From NCBI GenBank assembly GCA_024235635.1, contig JACKMA010000001.1:1116001-1180000 (forward strand): a stretch of DNA of 64,000 nt. Reading direction: 5' to 3'. Positions 34,262 to 43,757 of the stretch are shown here, piece after piece. This DNA is from Zoogloeaceae bacterium (GTDB lineage Bacteria > Pseudomonadota > Gammaproteobacteria > Burkholderiales > Rhodocyclaceae). The position numbers and the translations under genes were made by a program. The notes below the pieces were generated by a model, which searched no databases, had not been told where the DNA came from, and saw nothing but the letters and a program-made list of their open reading frames with translations. The stretch's first letter is position 1. Each line of letters begins with the position of its first letter.

Positions 34262-36352
34262 TCAGTTCGCCCTGCTTGTTCGCGCTGCGTCGCCGTCGTC
34301 CGCGCACAGCGGAAGAAGAACTCTCATTTCGGTGCCGACCCCCAACTCGCTCGCAACCTCGATCGCGCCGCCGATTTCCTGGAGATACTGCCTGCTTTCG
34401 TAGGCACCGATGCCCATGCCGCTCGACTTGGTGGACTGAAACGGCTTGAACAGCCCGTCCCGGACGAATTCGGCACTCATACCGCACCCGGTGTCGCTGA
34501 CGCTGACCAGTGCTCGCGCACCATCGACCCGAGCGACACGGATCGTTACCTTACCGTCGTCAGCGGTGGCGTCCATTGCATTTTGCACGATATGCCCGAG
34601 AATTCTCTCTAGCCGATCGGCATGCGCCAGAACCGTTACGGTGGCGTGCTCGGTCAATGCCGGGGCCGGCTTCTGACGCGACTTGTTGGCAACGATGCGG
34701 GACACCAGCGCGGTCAGGTCAACCGCCCGCTTCGGATCGATCGGCGATTTCTCGAGCAGTTGCGCCATCAGCGCACGCATCCGCTTTTCGACGTGGGCAA
34801 CAGTGTCGAGCACATCCTGCTGGAATTCCGGATTGTCGCGATGACGCTCGGCGTTCTTCATCAGCAGCGACAGCTGGGCCACCAGGTTCTTCAGGTCGTG
34901 CACCACGAACGCCGACATCCGGTTGAAGGCGTCGAACTTCTTGGCCTCCAGCAGGGCCTCCTGTGCCTGCAGTTGCGACAGGTAGCTGGCCGCCTGATGC
35001 TGGGCCGTCTTGAGCAGGTCCAGCACCTCCCAGTCGACGTCCATCGGGGTTCGCGGCGACAGCAGCACGACGAAGCCGACCAGTTCGCCATTGCTGACCA
35101 GCGGCACCACCAGCCAGGCGCTCTCGACGCGGGACAGCCATGCCGGCAGGGTGAGCGCCCGATAGAGTTCCCGCCGCGAGCGATACTCCGCGAGATTGAC
35201 GATCCACCCGCTGTTCCCGAGAAAGCTGGCCAGCGGACCGTCTGCAGGCTCGTCGCCATCGCACTCGGGCATGTTCAACCGGCCCTGAAAGCGCAGCGCG
35301 CCACTCCCGTCCCGCAGCCAGATGCCGCCGCCGGGGCTCTCGACGAGATCGGCCAGCGCCTTGATCACCGCCTCCTTCGGCGAGCCCTGACCGCTGGTGC
35401 CGGCCAGGGCCTGAGTGAAGCCGAGCCATTCGCTGCGATAGTCATACTTGTAGGCGAACAGATGTTTCGACAGCCATACCCTGAGCCGCGCCCGCAGCGA
35501 GCCGGAGACCGCCACCACCGATAGCGCCAGCAGGCCGGCAAACACCAGGGCCACCTGAAAGGCCCGGCCCCAGTCACCGCCGAAGATCCTCAGGTAGTAG
35601 CCGGCGCTGGCCACCAGCAGCAGGTAGGCACCGGAGGCGAGCAGCGCCGACGTATGGAAGACCACCTGGCGCGACACACTGATATGAACTCGCCAGTCGG
35701 GATTGCGCGCGACGGTGAGTGCCACCAGCGGCAGGATCAGGGCATGGACGAAGCCGCGAACCGCCCAAACCGCCCCGTCCACGCGCTGGAACATCGATCC
35801 TTCGGCGTACAGGTAGACGTCGAACGCGAAAGCCGCCACCAGCCCGATCGCCATCGGCTTCAGGCCCCAGCGGCCATCCGGCGGCAGGTTGCGGATCAGC
35901 TGCTCGACCAGCACCAGGCCGAATACAGCTGCCAGCAGACTGCACAGCATCGCGCCGCGGGCCGCCCAGGCTTCCGGCTCGAACGGGATCTGGAACACCG
36001 CGAGCGCGATCGACACGACCACCGCGGCGCTCGCCATTCGCCGAATCAACCCCCGGTCCGAACCGGACAGCTCGAGCAGCACCAAAAGGAACGCATACCA
36101 CGCGCCGATCCGAAGCGCGTCCAGCATGCCGGTGGCGACGAACAGCCAGTGATCGCCGTTGGCCAGCGCCAGGTAGGCGCCGACCGACCACAGCGAACCA
36201 CCGAGGACGGCAGCCAGCAGCGTGGCACCGGCACGCCCCCCGCGCCAGGCCAGCAGCAGGTACAGGGCAAACAGGCCGTGGGCGACCGCGGCGAGTATGT
36301 AACCGGCCTTGCCGATATCGAGCAGTTGCAGGTCGCCGATCAGCTCAGGCAT
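34262..36352 (-). CDS. prsK: PEP-CTERM system histidine kinase PrsK
   Basis: A 696-residue sensor kinase. The N-terminal third has about eight membrane spans (roughly residues 12-300). A GAF-like domain (about 320-460) follows. Next comes a kinase core with HDLKN at about 485-489 (His is the phosphorylation site) and a HATPase domain with NAMDAT, DTGCGM and GMGIG motifs. This layout, with a NtrB-like HDLKN box, is typical of PrsK. It is paired with the sigma-54 regulator PrsR 3 bp downstream. The input signal is unknown. A terminator separates it from the sugar transferase gene upstream, so it needs its own promoter, which I could not locate. Confidence 0.92.
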   Translation of the reverse strand: MPELIGDLQLLDIGKAGYILAAVAHGLFALYLLLAWRGGRAGATLLAAVLGGSLWSVGAYLALANGDHWLFVATGMLDALRIGAWYAFLLVLLELSGSDRGLIRRMASAAVVVSIALAVFQIPFEPEAWAARGAMLCSLLAAVFGLVLVEQLIRNLPPDGRWGLKPMAIGLVAAFAFDVYLYAEGSMFQRVDGAVWAVRGFVHALILPLVALTVARNPDWRVHISVSRQVVFHTSALLASGAYLLLVASAGYYLRIFGGDWGRAFQVALVFAGLLALSVVAVSGSLRARLRVWLSKHLFAYKYDYRSEWLGFTQALAGTSGQGSPKEAVIKALADLVESPGGGIWLRDGSGALRFQGRLNMPECDGDEPADGPLASFLGNSGWIVNLAEYRSRRELYRALTLPAWLSRVESAWLVVPLVSNGELVGFVVLLSPRTPMDVDWEVLDLLKTAQHQAASYLSQLQAQEALLEAKKFDAFNRMSAFVVHDLKNLVAQLSLLMKNAERHRDNPEFQQDVLDTVAHVEKRMRALMAQLLEKSPIDPKRAVDLTALVSRIVANKSRQKPAPALTEHATVTVLAHADRLERILGHIVQNAMDATADDGKVTIRVARVDGARALVSVSDTGCGMSAEFVRDGLFKPFQSTKSSGMGIGAYESRQYLQEIGGAIEVASELGVGTEMRVLLPLCADDGDAARTSRAN

Positions 36353-36360
36353 CGGACTCT

Positions 36361-36394
36361 GAAAACGAAAAGGGTCCGGGCAGGCGCCCGGACC
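36361..36394 (-). terminator. Intrinsic terminator between the sugar transferase gene and prsK
   Basis: A 9-bp perfect GC-rich stem (36373-36381 with 36386-36394, 4-nt loop) followed on the minus strand by CTTTTCGTTTTC. It lies 26 bp beyond the transferase stop and 9 bp before the prsK start. Confidence 0.8.
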
Positions 36395-36420
36395 GACAAA
36401 TGGACCCTACCGGAAGTGGC

Positions 36421-37809
36421 TCAGTGCGCGCCCTGACCGGTCAGCACGACCCGGACAGTTTCACACAGCACCAGCGAATCCAGAAACAGGGTGTGGTTCT
36501 TGACGTAATACAGGTCGTACTGGAGCTTCTGCAGCGCGTCGTCCACCGAGGCACCGTACTGATAGCGTACCTGGGCCCAACCGGTCACGCCCGGCTTGAC
36601 GCAGTGACGCACTGCGTAGAACGGGATTTCCTCGGTCAGCTTGTCGACGAAGTAGGGACGCTCCGGGCGCGGGCCGACCATGCTCATCTCGCCCTTGAGG
36701 ACGTTGATCAACTGCGGCAGTTCGTCGATGCGGGTCTTGCGCAGGAAGCGACCGACACGGGTGACGCGATCGTCGTTGGACTGGGCCCACTTGGGCTTGC
36801 CGTCCTTTTCGGCGTCACGACGCATGCTGCGGAACTTGATCACCCGGAAACTGCGCCCGCCTTGACCGACCCGCTCCTGGAAGTAGAACAGCGGTGCGCC
36901 GTCCTCGATCAGGATGGCGATCGCCGCAATGATCATCACCGGCAGGGCCAGCACCAGCAGAACGATCGAGGCAACCAGATCGAAGACCCGCTTGACGATG
37001 CTGCGGACCAGACCCTGGCGGAACCCTTCGCCGTAGATCAGCCAGCTCGCCTTGAGGGATTCGATGCGAACCTGGCCCTGTACGCGCTCGTAGAACGAAC
37101 TCAGGTCGAGCACCTTGGCGCCGAGCATCTTGCAATCCAGCAGTTCGCGCAGCGGCAGCACGCCACCGCGACGTTCGCGCACCGCGACGATGACCTCGTC
37201 GACCTGTTCGCGGCGCACCAGATCGGCGAGCCGACCCGAGAACTCGAGCACACGCGACGGCGACACCGCCCGCACGCCGTCCTGCGCAGTCGGAATGAAA
37301 CCGACCACCGACAGCGCCCTCGACTCAGGCGCGGTCAGCACCTTCTCGACCAGCGCAGCGTCTTCGCCGGCACCCAGCACCAGCACGCGCCGGGCCATCA
37401 GAGCAGAACGCTGACCACGGTTCACGATGCCCCGATTGAGCATCACGAAGCCGAGCAGCAGGACAGCGGTGATCTCGCCGGCTTCCGGCGCGAAATGCCC
37501 CCACGGAAGCACGTGGTACACACCGTAGGCCACAGGCATGCTGACCAGCACCGGCAATGCCAGGCGGCCGACGACGCTCCGAAGCGAAGCATCGGCAAAT
37601 GGCTTGTACAGTCCGAAAGCGCTGTTGAGCACCATCATCGTGACCGCGAAGGCCAGTGCCGAGGGCACCGCCATGCGCCAGTCGAGCGCCGTACCGGCGC
37701 CGCTTTGCAGAGTGAAGCCGATCAACATGCCGACAGCGAGCACCAAGGCATCGATCAGCAGGTTGACCAGACTGTGAGAAGAAATGTGATGGCTGAAGAT
37801 TTTTAGCAT
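36421..37809 (-). CDS. Priming sugar transferase of the PEP-CTERM/XrtA system (EpsB type)
   Basis: A 462-residue polyprenyl-phosphate glycosyl-1-phosphate transferase. Four N-terminal membrane spans (about 14-130) are followed by a soluble CoA-binding-like domain (about 140-240) and a further span at about 275-300. The C-terminal catalytic domain carries KFRSMRRDAE and DELPQLINVLKGEMSMVGPRP, shown here as shorter parts of one motif block. It transfers the first sugar-phosphate to undecaprenyl phosphate to start exopolysaccharide assembly. The family is marked by its association with XrtA exosortase. It is followed by a terminator before prsK, so it may be expressed apart from prsKRT. Confidence 0.9.
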   Translation of the reverse strand: MLKIFSHHISSHSLVNLLIDALVLAVGMLIGFTLQSGAGTALDWRMAVPSALAFAVTMMVLNSAFGLYKPFADASLRSVVGRLALPVLVSMPVAYGVYHVLPWGHFAPEAGEITAVLLLGFVMLNRGIVNRGQRSALMARRVLVLGAGEDAALVEKVLTAPESRALSVVGFIPTAQDGVRAVSPSRVLEFSGRLADLVRREQVDEVIVAVRERRGGVLPLRELLDCKMLGAKVLDLSSFYERVQGQVRIESLKASWLIYGEGFRQGLVRSIVKRVFDLVASIVLLVLALPVMIIAAIAILIEDGAPLFYFQERVGQGGRSFRVIKFRSMRRDAEKDGKPKWAQSNDDRVTRVGRFLRKTRIDELPQLINVLKGEMSMVGPRPERPYFVDKLTEEIPFYAVRHCVKPGVTGWAQVRYQYGASVDDALQKLQYDLYYVKNHTLFLDSLVLCETVRVVLTGQGAH

Positions 37810-38032
37810 TATGGACTCGACTGAATTCCGTCAATCTTGTCTGGGGTCGACAGTGGCCGCCGCACCGGAAAGCGCGCTGCGCCGCCTCCTGTCGCCTCCT
37901 TCTTTTCCGCGAGTCGCAACCTTACGCCCGAGATCGCGACACCAGTGTTAAAGAGATCACGGGCAGCAGCGAAGGACACCAATTGCGACGTGACCCGTGA
38001 CCGATGATCCGGCGCGCCGCGAAATCCGCTCA

Positions 38033-39004
38033 CTACCCGTCATTCGGGCCCGGATTATGCAGATGGCGGCGAATGCTCTCTGCCATCGTGGCGATCGCCT
38101 CGCTGGCCTGCGGAAACAGCCCGCCGAGAGTGATGAATCCGTGTACCAGCCCGCGATACTCGTGCTGCTCGACGACAACGCCGGCTGCGCGCAGATGCTC
38201 TGCCAGTTGCCGCCCTTCATCGACCAGCGGATCGCACTCCGCCGCGATCAGGCACAGCGGCGGCAGGCGGTCGAGCAGGTCCCAGGCCAGCACCGGCGAC
38301 GCACGCCAGTCCATGGCATCGCCGGGCTGCGGCAGATACCGTTCGAAGAACCAGAGCAGGCTCTCCTGGTCGAGAAAATAGCCTTGGGCGTAGCGTTGGC
38401 GCGAGGCGGTGTTGGCGTAGATATCGACGCACGGATAGATCAGGCATTGCAGGCGCGGCAGCGGCAGGGCCTGCTCGATCGCCCACAGCGTGGTCACCAG
38501 CGCGAGATTGCCGCCGGCGCTATCACCACCGATCGCGAGCGCGTCGCCAATGCCGCCGATCTCGCCGGCGTTGTCCTGCAACCAGCGCAGCGCCAGCGCG
38601 GCGTCGTCCACTGCCGCCGGGAACGGATGCTCCGGCGCCAGACGGTAGTCGACCGAAAAGACGACCACGCCGGCCGCGTTGCACAGCTCGCGGCACATCA
38701 CATCGTGGGTGTTGACGCTACCGATGCACCAGCCGCCGCCGTGCAGAAAGAGCAGAATCGGCAGGGCCCGGCCGGGCGACGCGCCGACCGGGCGATAGGC
38801 CCGGGCGAGCAGCACGCCCTGTCCCTTGCCGGGACGGCGGATCGGCACTTCGAGCACCGACGCGACGGCCGGTGCGTCCGGCTGGAACGCATGCTGCAGC
38901 TTGATCATCGACCGCCGGGCCTGATCTTCGTCGAGCTGATGGAATTTGGGGGCGCCGACCCGATAGACCATATCGAGCAGAGCGCGGGCATTGGCGTCGA
39001 GCAT
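38033..39004 (-). CDS. Alpha/beta hydrolase (HSL family esterase)
   Basis: A 323-residue hydrolase of the hormone-sensitive-lipase family. HGGGW at 88-92 forms the oxyanion hole, GDSAGG at 160-165 carries the nucleophile Ser162, and the DPLVDEG and VHGF segments near the C-terminus supply the acid and the histidine. There is no signal peptide, so it is cytosolic. Probable short-chain ester substrates; the physiological one is unknown. The ATG at 39004 is used; a GTG two codons earlier is possible. It lies alone between the sugar transferase promoter region and tRNA-Leu. Confidence 0.88.
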   Translation of the reverse strand: MLDANARALLDMVYRVGAPKFHQLDEDQARRSMIKLQHAFQPDAPAVASVLEVPIRRPGKGQGVLLARAYRPVGASPGRALPILLFLHGGGWCIGSVNTHDVMCRELCNAAGVVVFSVDYRLAPEHPFPAAVDDAALALRWLQDNAGEIGGIGDALAIGGDSAGGNLALVTTLWAIEQALPLPRLQCLIYPCVDIYANTASRQRYAQGYFLDQESLLWFFERYLPQPGDAMDWRASPVLAWDLLDRLPPLCLIAAECDPLVDEGRQLAEHLRAAGVVVEQHEYRGLVHGFITLGGLFPQASEAIATMAESIRRHLHNPGPNDG

Positions 39005-39097
39005 CGTCACAACAACACACCGGCAGGCACGACCGTGGACCAGCCGGCAAGTTGCGGGCTAAGATCGCCGGTTTGGCGCCACATCGAATACTGGATC

Positions 39098-39184
39098 TGG
39101 TGCCGGGAGAGGGACTCGAACCCTCACGCTGTCGCCAGCGGCGGATTTTGAGTCCGCTGCGTCTACCGATTCCGCCACCCCGGC
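39098..39184 (-). tRNA. tRNA-Leu (CAA)
   Basis: A complete 87-nt class II tRNA with encoded CCA. The acceptor stem GCCGGGG pairs with TCCCGGC (one G-U). The anticodon loop CTCAAAA gives CAA. A long variable arm and a GAGGG/TCCCTC T-stem with TTCGAG loop are present. It is divergent from queA, 47 bp away. Confidence 0.97.
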
Positions 39185-39231
39185 CGGGAAGGCGGCGAAT
39201 TATCCCCCAACACGGTTGCCCCAGCAAGCGT

Positions 39232-40275
39232 ATGCCTCTGACCCTCGACGACTTCGACTACGAGCTGCCGGAGCGGCTGATCGCGCAGCGACCACCCGCT
39301 GCGCGCGGCGGCAGCCGGCTGCTGGCGATCGTCGATTCCGGCCCTCGCGACCTGTCGTTTCGCCAGTTGCCGACACTGCTTCGCGCCGGCGACCTGCTGG
39401 TATTCAACGACTCGCGCGTCGTGCATGCTCGCCTGCACGGCGTCAAACAGACCGGCGGGCGAATCGAGGTGCTGGTCGAGCGCGCACTCGGGCCCCACCA
39501 GGCACTGGCCCAGATCCGAGCCAGCAAGTCGCCGGCGGCCGGCAGCCGCCTTCGCCTGGCCGATGCATTCGACGTGACGGTGCTCGGGCGCGTCGGCGAG
39601 TTCTTCCACCTCGCGTTTCCGGATCAGGTACCGCTACTCGAGTTGCTCGAGCGCCACGGCGAACTGCCGCTGCCGCCATACATCACCCGCGGTGCCGGCG
39701 ACGGCGACGAGGAGCGCTACCAGACCGTTTTCGCGCGCCACCCGGGCTCGGTCGCCGCGCCGACCGCCGGCCTACATTTCGACCAAGCGATGCTCGACGA
39801 ACTGCGCCGGCACGGCGTCGACGCCGCCTACCTGACGCTGCACGTCGGCGCCGGCACCTTCCAGCCGGTGCGCTGCCACGACATCTCGCGCCACCGCATG
39901 CACCGGGAACACTACCTGCTGCCGGACGCAACCGTCGCCGCGATCAGTCGGACACGGGCCGCGGGGGGGCGAATCGTCGCCGTCGGCACGACCAGCCTGC
40001 GCGCACTCGAATCGGCCGCCAGGAGCGGGCCGCTGGCTGCCGGCAGCGGCGAGACCGACATCTTCATCGTGCCCGGCTTCCGCTTTCAGGTCGCCGACGC
40101 GCTGCTGACCAATTTCCACCTGCCGCGATCGACCTTGCTGATGTTGGTGTCGGCATTTGCAGGGATCGCACCGATCCGAGCCGCCTACGCCCACGCCATC
40201 GAGGCCGAGTACCGCTTTTTCAGCTACGGCGACGCCATGTTCCTGACGCGACAAGCATGCAATTCCAACTCCTGA
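39232..40275 (+). CDS. queA: S-adenosylmethionine:tRNA ribosyltransferase-isomerase
   Basis: A 347-residue enzyme that adds the epoxycyclopentane ring to 7-aminomethyl-7-deazaguanine in tRNA during queuosine synthesis. Family phrases: DFDYELPERLIAQ at 6-18, LLVFNDSRVVHARL near 55-68, HPGSVAAPTAGLHF near 175-188 and LLTNFHLPRSTLLMLVSAF near 290-308. The ATG at 39232 follows tRNA-Leu DNA, so the longer frame is excluded. It overlaps tgt by 19 bp, and the two act in the same pathway. Length is normal (about 345-355). Confidence 0.96.
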   Translation: MPLTLDDFDYELPERLIAQRPPAARGGSRLLAIVDSGPRDLSFRQLPTLLRAGDLLVFNDSRVVHARLHGVKQTGGRIEVLVERALGPHQALAQIRASKSPAAGSRLRLADAFDVTVLGRVGEFFHLAFPDQVPLLELLERHGELPLPPYITRGAGDGDEERYQTVFARHPGSVAAPTAGLHFDQAMLDELRRHGVDAAYLTLHVGAGTFQPVRCHDISRHRMHREHYLLPDATVAAISRTRAAGGRIVAVGTTSLRALESAARSGPLAAGSGETDIFIVPGFRFQVADALLTNFHLPRSTLLMLVSAFAGIAPIRAAYAHAIEAEYRFFSYGDAMFLTRQACNSNS

Positions 40276-41366
40276 AGCAGGACGGCGACGCGCGCTGTGG
40301 CCGCCTCGTCCTGGCCCATGGCGAGGTCGACACACCGGTGTTCATGCCGGTCGGCACGTATGGCACGGTCAAGGCAATGACACCGGCAGCGCTCGCCGAG
40401 GTCGGCGCCCGCATCTGCCTGGGCAACACCTTCCACCTGTGGCTGCGGCCGGGCATGGCGGTCATCGATGCCCACGGCGGCCTGCACCGCTTCATGCACT
40501 GGGACAAGCCCATCCTGACCGACTCGGGCGGCTTCCAGGTGTTCTCGCTCGGCGCGCTGCGCAAGATCTCCGAGGAAGGCGTGCGATTCGCATCGCCGAT
40601 CGACGGCGCCCGGCTGATGTTGACGCCCGAGATCTCGATGCAGATCCAGACCCGCCTCGACGCCGATGTGGCGATGATCTTCGACGAATGCACGCCCTAT
40701 CCGGCCAGCCTCGACGAAGCCGCCGCGTCGATGCGGCTTTCACTGCGCTGGGCCCGGCGTTCGCGCGACGAGTTCGATCGCCTCGGCAACACCAACGCCT
40801 TGTTCGGCATCGTCCAGGGCGGCATGTTCGAGACGCTGCGCGACGAATCGCTCGCCGGGCTCGAGGCGATCGGCTTCGACGGCTACGCCATCGGCGGTCT
40901 GTCGGTCGGTGAACCAAAGCAGGACATGCGCCGCATCCTGGCGCACACTGCGCCGCGACTGCCAGCGGCTAGTCCGCGCTACCTGATGGGTGTCGGCACG
41001 CCCGAGGACATCGTGGCCAGCGTCGCTGCCGGCATCGACATGTTCGACTGCGTGATGCCGACCCGCAACGCCCGCAACGGCTGGCTGTTTACCCGCTTCG
41101 GCAACATCAAGATCAAGAACGCGGCGCACCGCAGCGACACCGGCCCGCTCGACCCGTCCTGCGACTGCTACACCTGCCGCAACTTCTCGCGGGCCTACCT
41201 GCACCATCTGCACCGTAGCGGCGAGATGCTCGGCTCGATGCTCAACACCATCCACAACCTGCGCTACTACCAGAACCTGATGCGAGAGATTCGCGAGGCG
41301 ATCGCAGGGGGCGCCTTCGCGGCATTCGTGGGTCGCTTCAGCGCGGATCGGGCGGTCGAATCCTGA
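40257..41366 (+). CDS. tgt: Queuine tRNA-ribosyltransferase (tRNA-guanine transglycosylase)
   Basis: A 369-residue enzyme that exchanges guanine for preQ1 at position 34 of tRNAs for Asp, Asn, His and Tyr. The catalytic-region motif TDSGGFQVFSLG has Asp89. A second conserved segment, FGIVQGGMFE, is near 182-191. The zinc site CDCYTCRNFSRAYLHHL near 302-318 has the CxCxxC plus His ligands. It starts inside the last codons of queA. Downstream is yajC, as in most proteobacteria. Confidence 0.97.
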   Translation: MQFQLLKQDGDARCGRLVLAHGEVDTPVFMPVGTYGTVKAMTPAALAEVGARICLGNTFHLWLRPGMAVIDAHGGLHRFMHWDKPILTDSGGFQVFSLGALRKISEEGVRFASPIDGARLMLTPEISMQIQTRLDADVAMIFDECTPYPASLDEAAASMRLSLRWARRSRDEFDRLGNTNALFGIVQGGMFETLRDESLAGLEAIGFDGYAIGGLSVGEPKQDMRRILAHTAPRLPAASPRYLMGVGTPEDIVASVAAGIDMFDCVMPTRNARNGWLFTRFGNIKIKNAAHRSDTGPLDPSCDCYTCRNFSRAYLHHLHRSGEMLGSMLNTIHNLRYYQNLMREIREAIAGGAFAAFVGRFSADRAVES

Positions 41367-41400
41367 GCATTGCCGCGGCCGGCGGCGAAATCCGGGCTGC

Positions 41401-41409
41401 TGATATAAT
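41401..41409 (+). promoter_or_regulatory. Extended -10 promoter upstream of yajC
   Basis: The sequence TGATATAAT is a TGn-extended perfect -10 hexamer (TATAAT at 41404-41409), 36 bp upstream of the yajC GTG. No good -35 is present. Confidence 0.6.
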
Positions 41410-41445
41410 CCGCGCTTCGCGAATTTGCACCCGGGAGTATCGATC

Positions 41446-41775
41446 GTGTTGATTTCCACTGCCTACGCTCAGGCCGCCGACGCGGCCCAGGATCCCACTG
41501 GCGGCCTGCTCCAGTTGCTGCCGATGATCCTGATGTTCGTCGTCATCTGGTTCCTGATGATCCGGCCGCAGATGAAGCGCGCCAAGGAACACAAGGCCAT
41601 GGTCGAGGCTCTGGCGAAGGGCGACGAAGTGATCACCCAGGGTGGTGTCGCCGGCCGCATCGCGGATGTCGGCGAGCAGTTCATCCATGTCGAAATCGCC
41701 GACAAGGTGGAGATCATCGTGCAGCGGCAGGCAGTCGCCACCGTTCTGCCCAAGGGCACGCTGAAGTCGGCCTGA
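41446..41775 (+). CDS. yajC: Sec translocase accessory subunit YajC
   Basis: A 109-residue inner-membrane protein with one span (about 21-40, LLPMILMFVVIWFLMIRPQ region) and a cytosolic C-domain containing GDEVITQGGVAGRI, the family mark. It associates with SecDF-YidC. GTG at 41446 follows GGGAG at 41433-41437 and an extended -10 promoter at 41401-41409; a TTG seven codons upstream is less likely. It heads yajC-secD-secF. Confidence 0.94.
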   Translation: MLISTAYAQAADAAQDPTGGLLQLLPMILMFVVIWFLMIRPQMKRAKEHKAMVEALAKGDEVITQGGVAGRIADVGEQFIHVEIADKVEIIVQRQAVATVLPKGTLKSA

Positions 41776-41846
41776 ACACCAGAGCCGCCTCTCCCGCGGG
41801 GCCGGCCGTCCCGCCCCCGCCAACGTAGCCGAGCACCGCCCGCGCC

Positions 41847-43709
41847 ATGAACCGCTATCCCCTCTGGAAAAACCTGATGATCGGCATCGTGCTGGTCGTC
41901 GGACTGCTCTATACGCTGCCGAACTTCTATGGCGAGGTGCCGGCCGTGCAGGTCTCGAGCGGCAAGGCCACGCTCAAGCTCGACGCCAGCAGCACCACCG
42001 CCCGCATCGAGCAGGCACTGGCCGCTGCAGGCATTCCCCAGACCGGCATCTTCGCCGACCAGAACAGCGTGCGCGCGCGCTTCGACACCACCGACCTGCA
42101 ACTGCAGGCCAAGGACGTGATCGAGCGCACGTTCAATCCGGATCCCGCGGATCCGGACTACGTCGTGGCCCTGAACCTGCTGTCGGCCTCGCCCAACTGG
42201 CTGACCAGCGTCAACGCCCTGCCGATGTACCTCGGCCTCGACCTGCGCGGCGGCGTGCATTTCCTGCTGCAGGTGGATATGCCCGGCGCGATCACCAAGC
42301 GCCTCGATTCGACCGCGGCCGACCTGCGCACGCTGCTGAGGGACCAGGGCGTGCGCCATTCGGGCATCGAGCGCGACGGCCGCAGCATCGCGGTGCGATT
42401 CCGTGATGCGGGCCTGCGCGACAGTGCGCGCCGGGCGATCGAGCGCTTCACCGGCGATCTTCAACTGGCGGACCGCGACGGCCCCGACGCCATGCCCGAA
42501 CTGGTTGCCACGCTGACCCAGCAGGCCGAGAAGACGATCCAGGAATTCGCGCTGAAGCAGAACATCACCACGCTGCACAATCGCATCAACGAACTCGGCG
42601 TCGCCGAACCCGTGATCCAGCAGCAGGGCGCCGACCGCATCGTGGTGCAGTTGCCGGGCGTCCAGGATGTCGCCAAGGCCAAGGACATTCTCGGCCGCAC
42701 CGCGACCCTCGAAGTACGCATGGTGGACGAGACCCCGGGCGCGCTCGAAGCGGCGATGAATGGTCAGGTACCGTTCGGTTCGGAGTTGTACACCGAGCGC
42801 GGCGGTCGCGAACTGCTGGTGAAGAAACAGGTGGTGCTGACCGGCGACCGCCTGACCGACGCGCAGCCCGGCTTCGACGGCCAGACCCAGGAGCCGGCCG
42901 TGCACCTGACGCTGGATGCCGCCGGATCCAGAATCTTCCGTGACGTCACGCGCGAGAACGTCGGCAAGCGGATGGCGATCCTGCTGATCGAGAAAGGCAA
43001 GGGCGAGGTCATCACGGCGCCGGTGATCCGCACCGAGATCGGCGGCGGCCGGGTCCAGATCTCCGGTCAGATGACGACCCAGGAGGCGACCGACGTCGCC
43101 CTGCTGCTGCGCGCCGGCTCGCTCGCCGCGCCGATGGAGATCATCGAGGAGCGAACGGTCGGCCCCAGCCTCGGCGCGGAAAACATAGAAAAGGGCTTCG
43201 ACTCGACCCTGTGGGGTTTTGCCGCGATCGCTGCGTTCATGATCGCCTACTACCTGCTGTTCGGCCTGGTCTCGGTCATCGCGCTGGCTTCCAACCTGCT
43301 GTTGCTGGTGGCCCTGCTGTCGATGCTGCAGGCGACGCTGACCCTGCCCGGAATCGCCGCGATCGCGCTGACTCTGGGCATGGCGATCGACGCAAACGTG
43401 CTGATCAACGAACGGATCCGTGAAGAACTGCGCAATGGCTCCAGCCCGCAGGCCGCGATCACGGCTGGATACGAGCGTGCGTTCGACACCATTCTGGACT
43501 CCAACATCACGACGCTGATCGCCGGCATCGCGCTGCTGGTGTTCGGCTCGGGTCCGGTGCGCGGCTTCGCGGTGGTGCACTGCCTCGGCATCATGACCTC
43601 GATGTTCAGCGCGATCCTGGTATCGCGGATGCTCGTCAACCTGATCTACGGTCGCAAGCGCAAGCTCGAAAAACTGTCGATCGGACAGGTCTGGAAACCT
43701 TCGAACTGA
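41847..43709 (+). CDS. secD: Protein translocase subunit SecD
   Basis: A 620-residue membrane protein that, with SecF, uses the proton gradient to help release exported proteins on the periplasmic side. TM1 is at about 10-26 (MIGIVLVVGLLYTLPNFYG), a large periplasmic P1 region follows with the LGLDLRGGVHFLLQVD motif near 128-143, and five C-terminal spans lie at about 450-605. The MAIDANVLINERIREELRNG segment near 512-531 is the classical proton-conducting SecD signature with Asp. It is 71 bp after yajC and 48 bp before secF. Confidence 0.97.
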   Translation: MNRYPLWKNLMIGIVLVVGLLYTLPNFYGEVPAVQVSSGKATLKLDASSTTARIEQALAAAGIPQTGIFADQNSVRARFDTTDLQLQAKDVIERTFNPDPADPDYVVALNLLSASPNWLTSVNALPMYLGLDLRGGVHFLLQVDMPGAITKRLDSTAADLRTLLRDQGVRHSGIERDGRSIAVRFRDAGLRDSARRAIERFTGDLQLADRDGPDAMPELVATLTQQAEKTIQEFALKQNITTLHNRINELGVAEPVIQQQGADRIVVQLPGVQDVAKAKDILGRTATLEVRMVDETPGALEAAMNGQVPFGSELYTERGGRELLVKKQVVLTGDRLTDAQPGFDGQTQEPAVHLTLDAAGSRIFRDVTRENVGKRMAILLIEKGKGEVITAPVIRTEIGGGRVQISGQMTTQEATDVALLLRAGSLAAPMEIIEERTVGPSLGAENIEKGFDSTLWGFAAIAAFMIAYYLLFGLVSVIALASNLLLLVALLSMLQATLTLPGIAAIALTLGMAIDANVLINERIREELRNGSSPQAAITAGYERAFDTILDSNITTLIAGIALLVFGSGPVRGFAVVHCLGIMTSMFSAILVSRMLVNLIYGRKRKLEKLSIGQVWKPSN

Positions 43710-43757
43710 CCTCTGCTGGCATCGCGGCGCACAGCGCCGCGGGCCCGGGAACGGATC

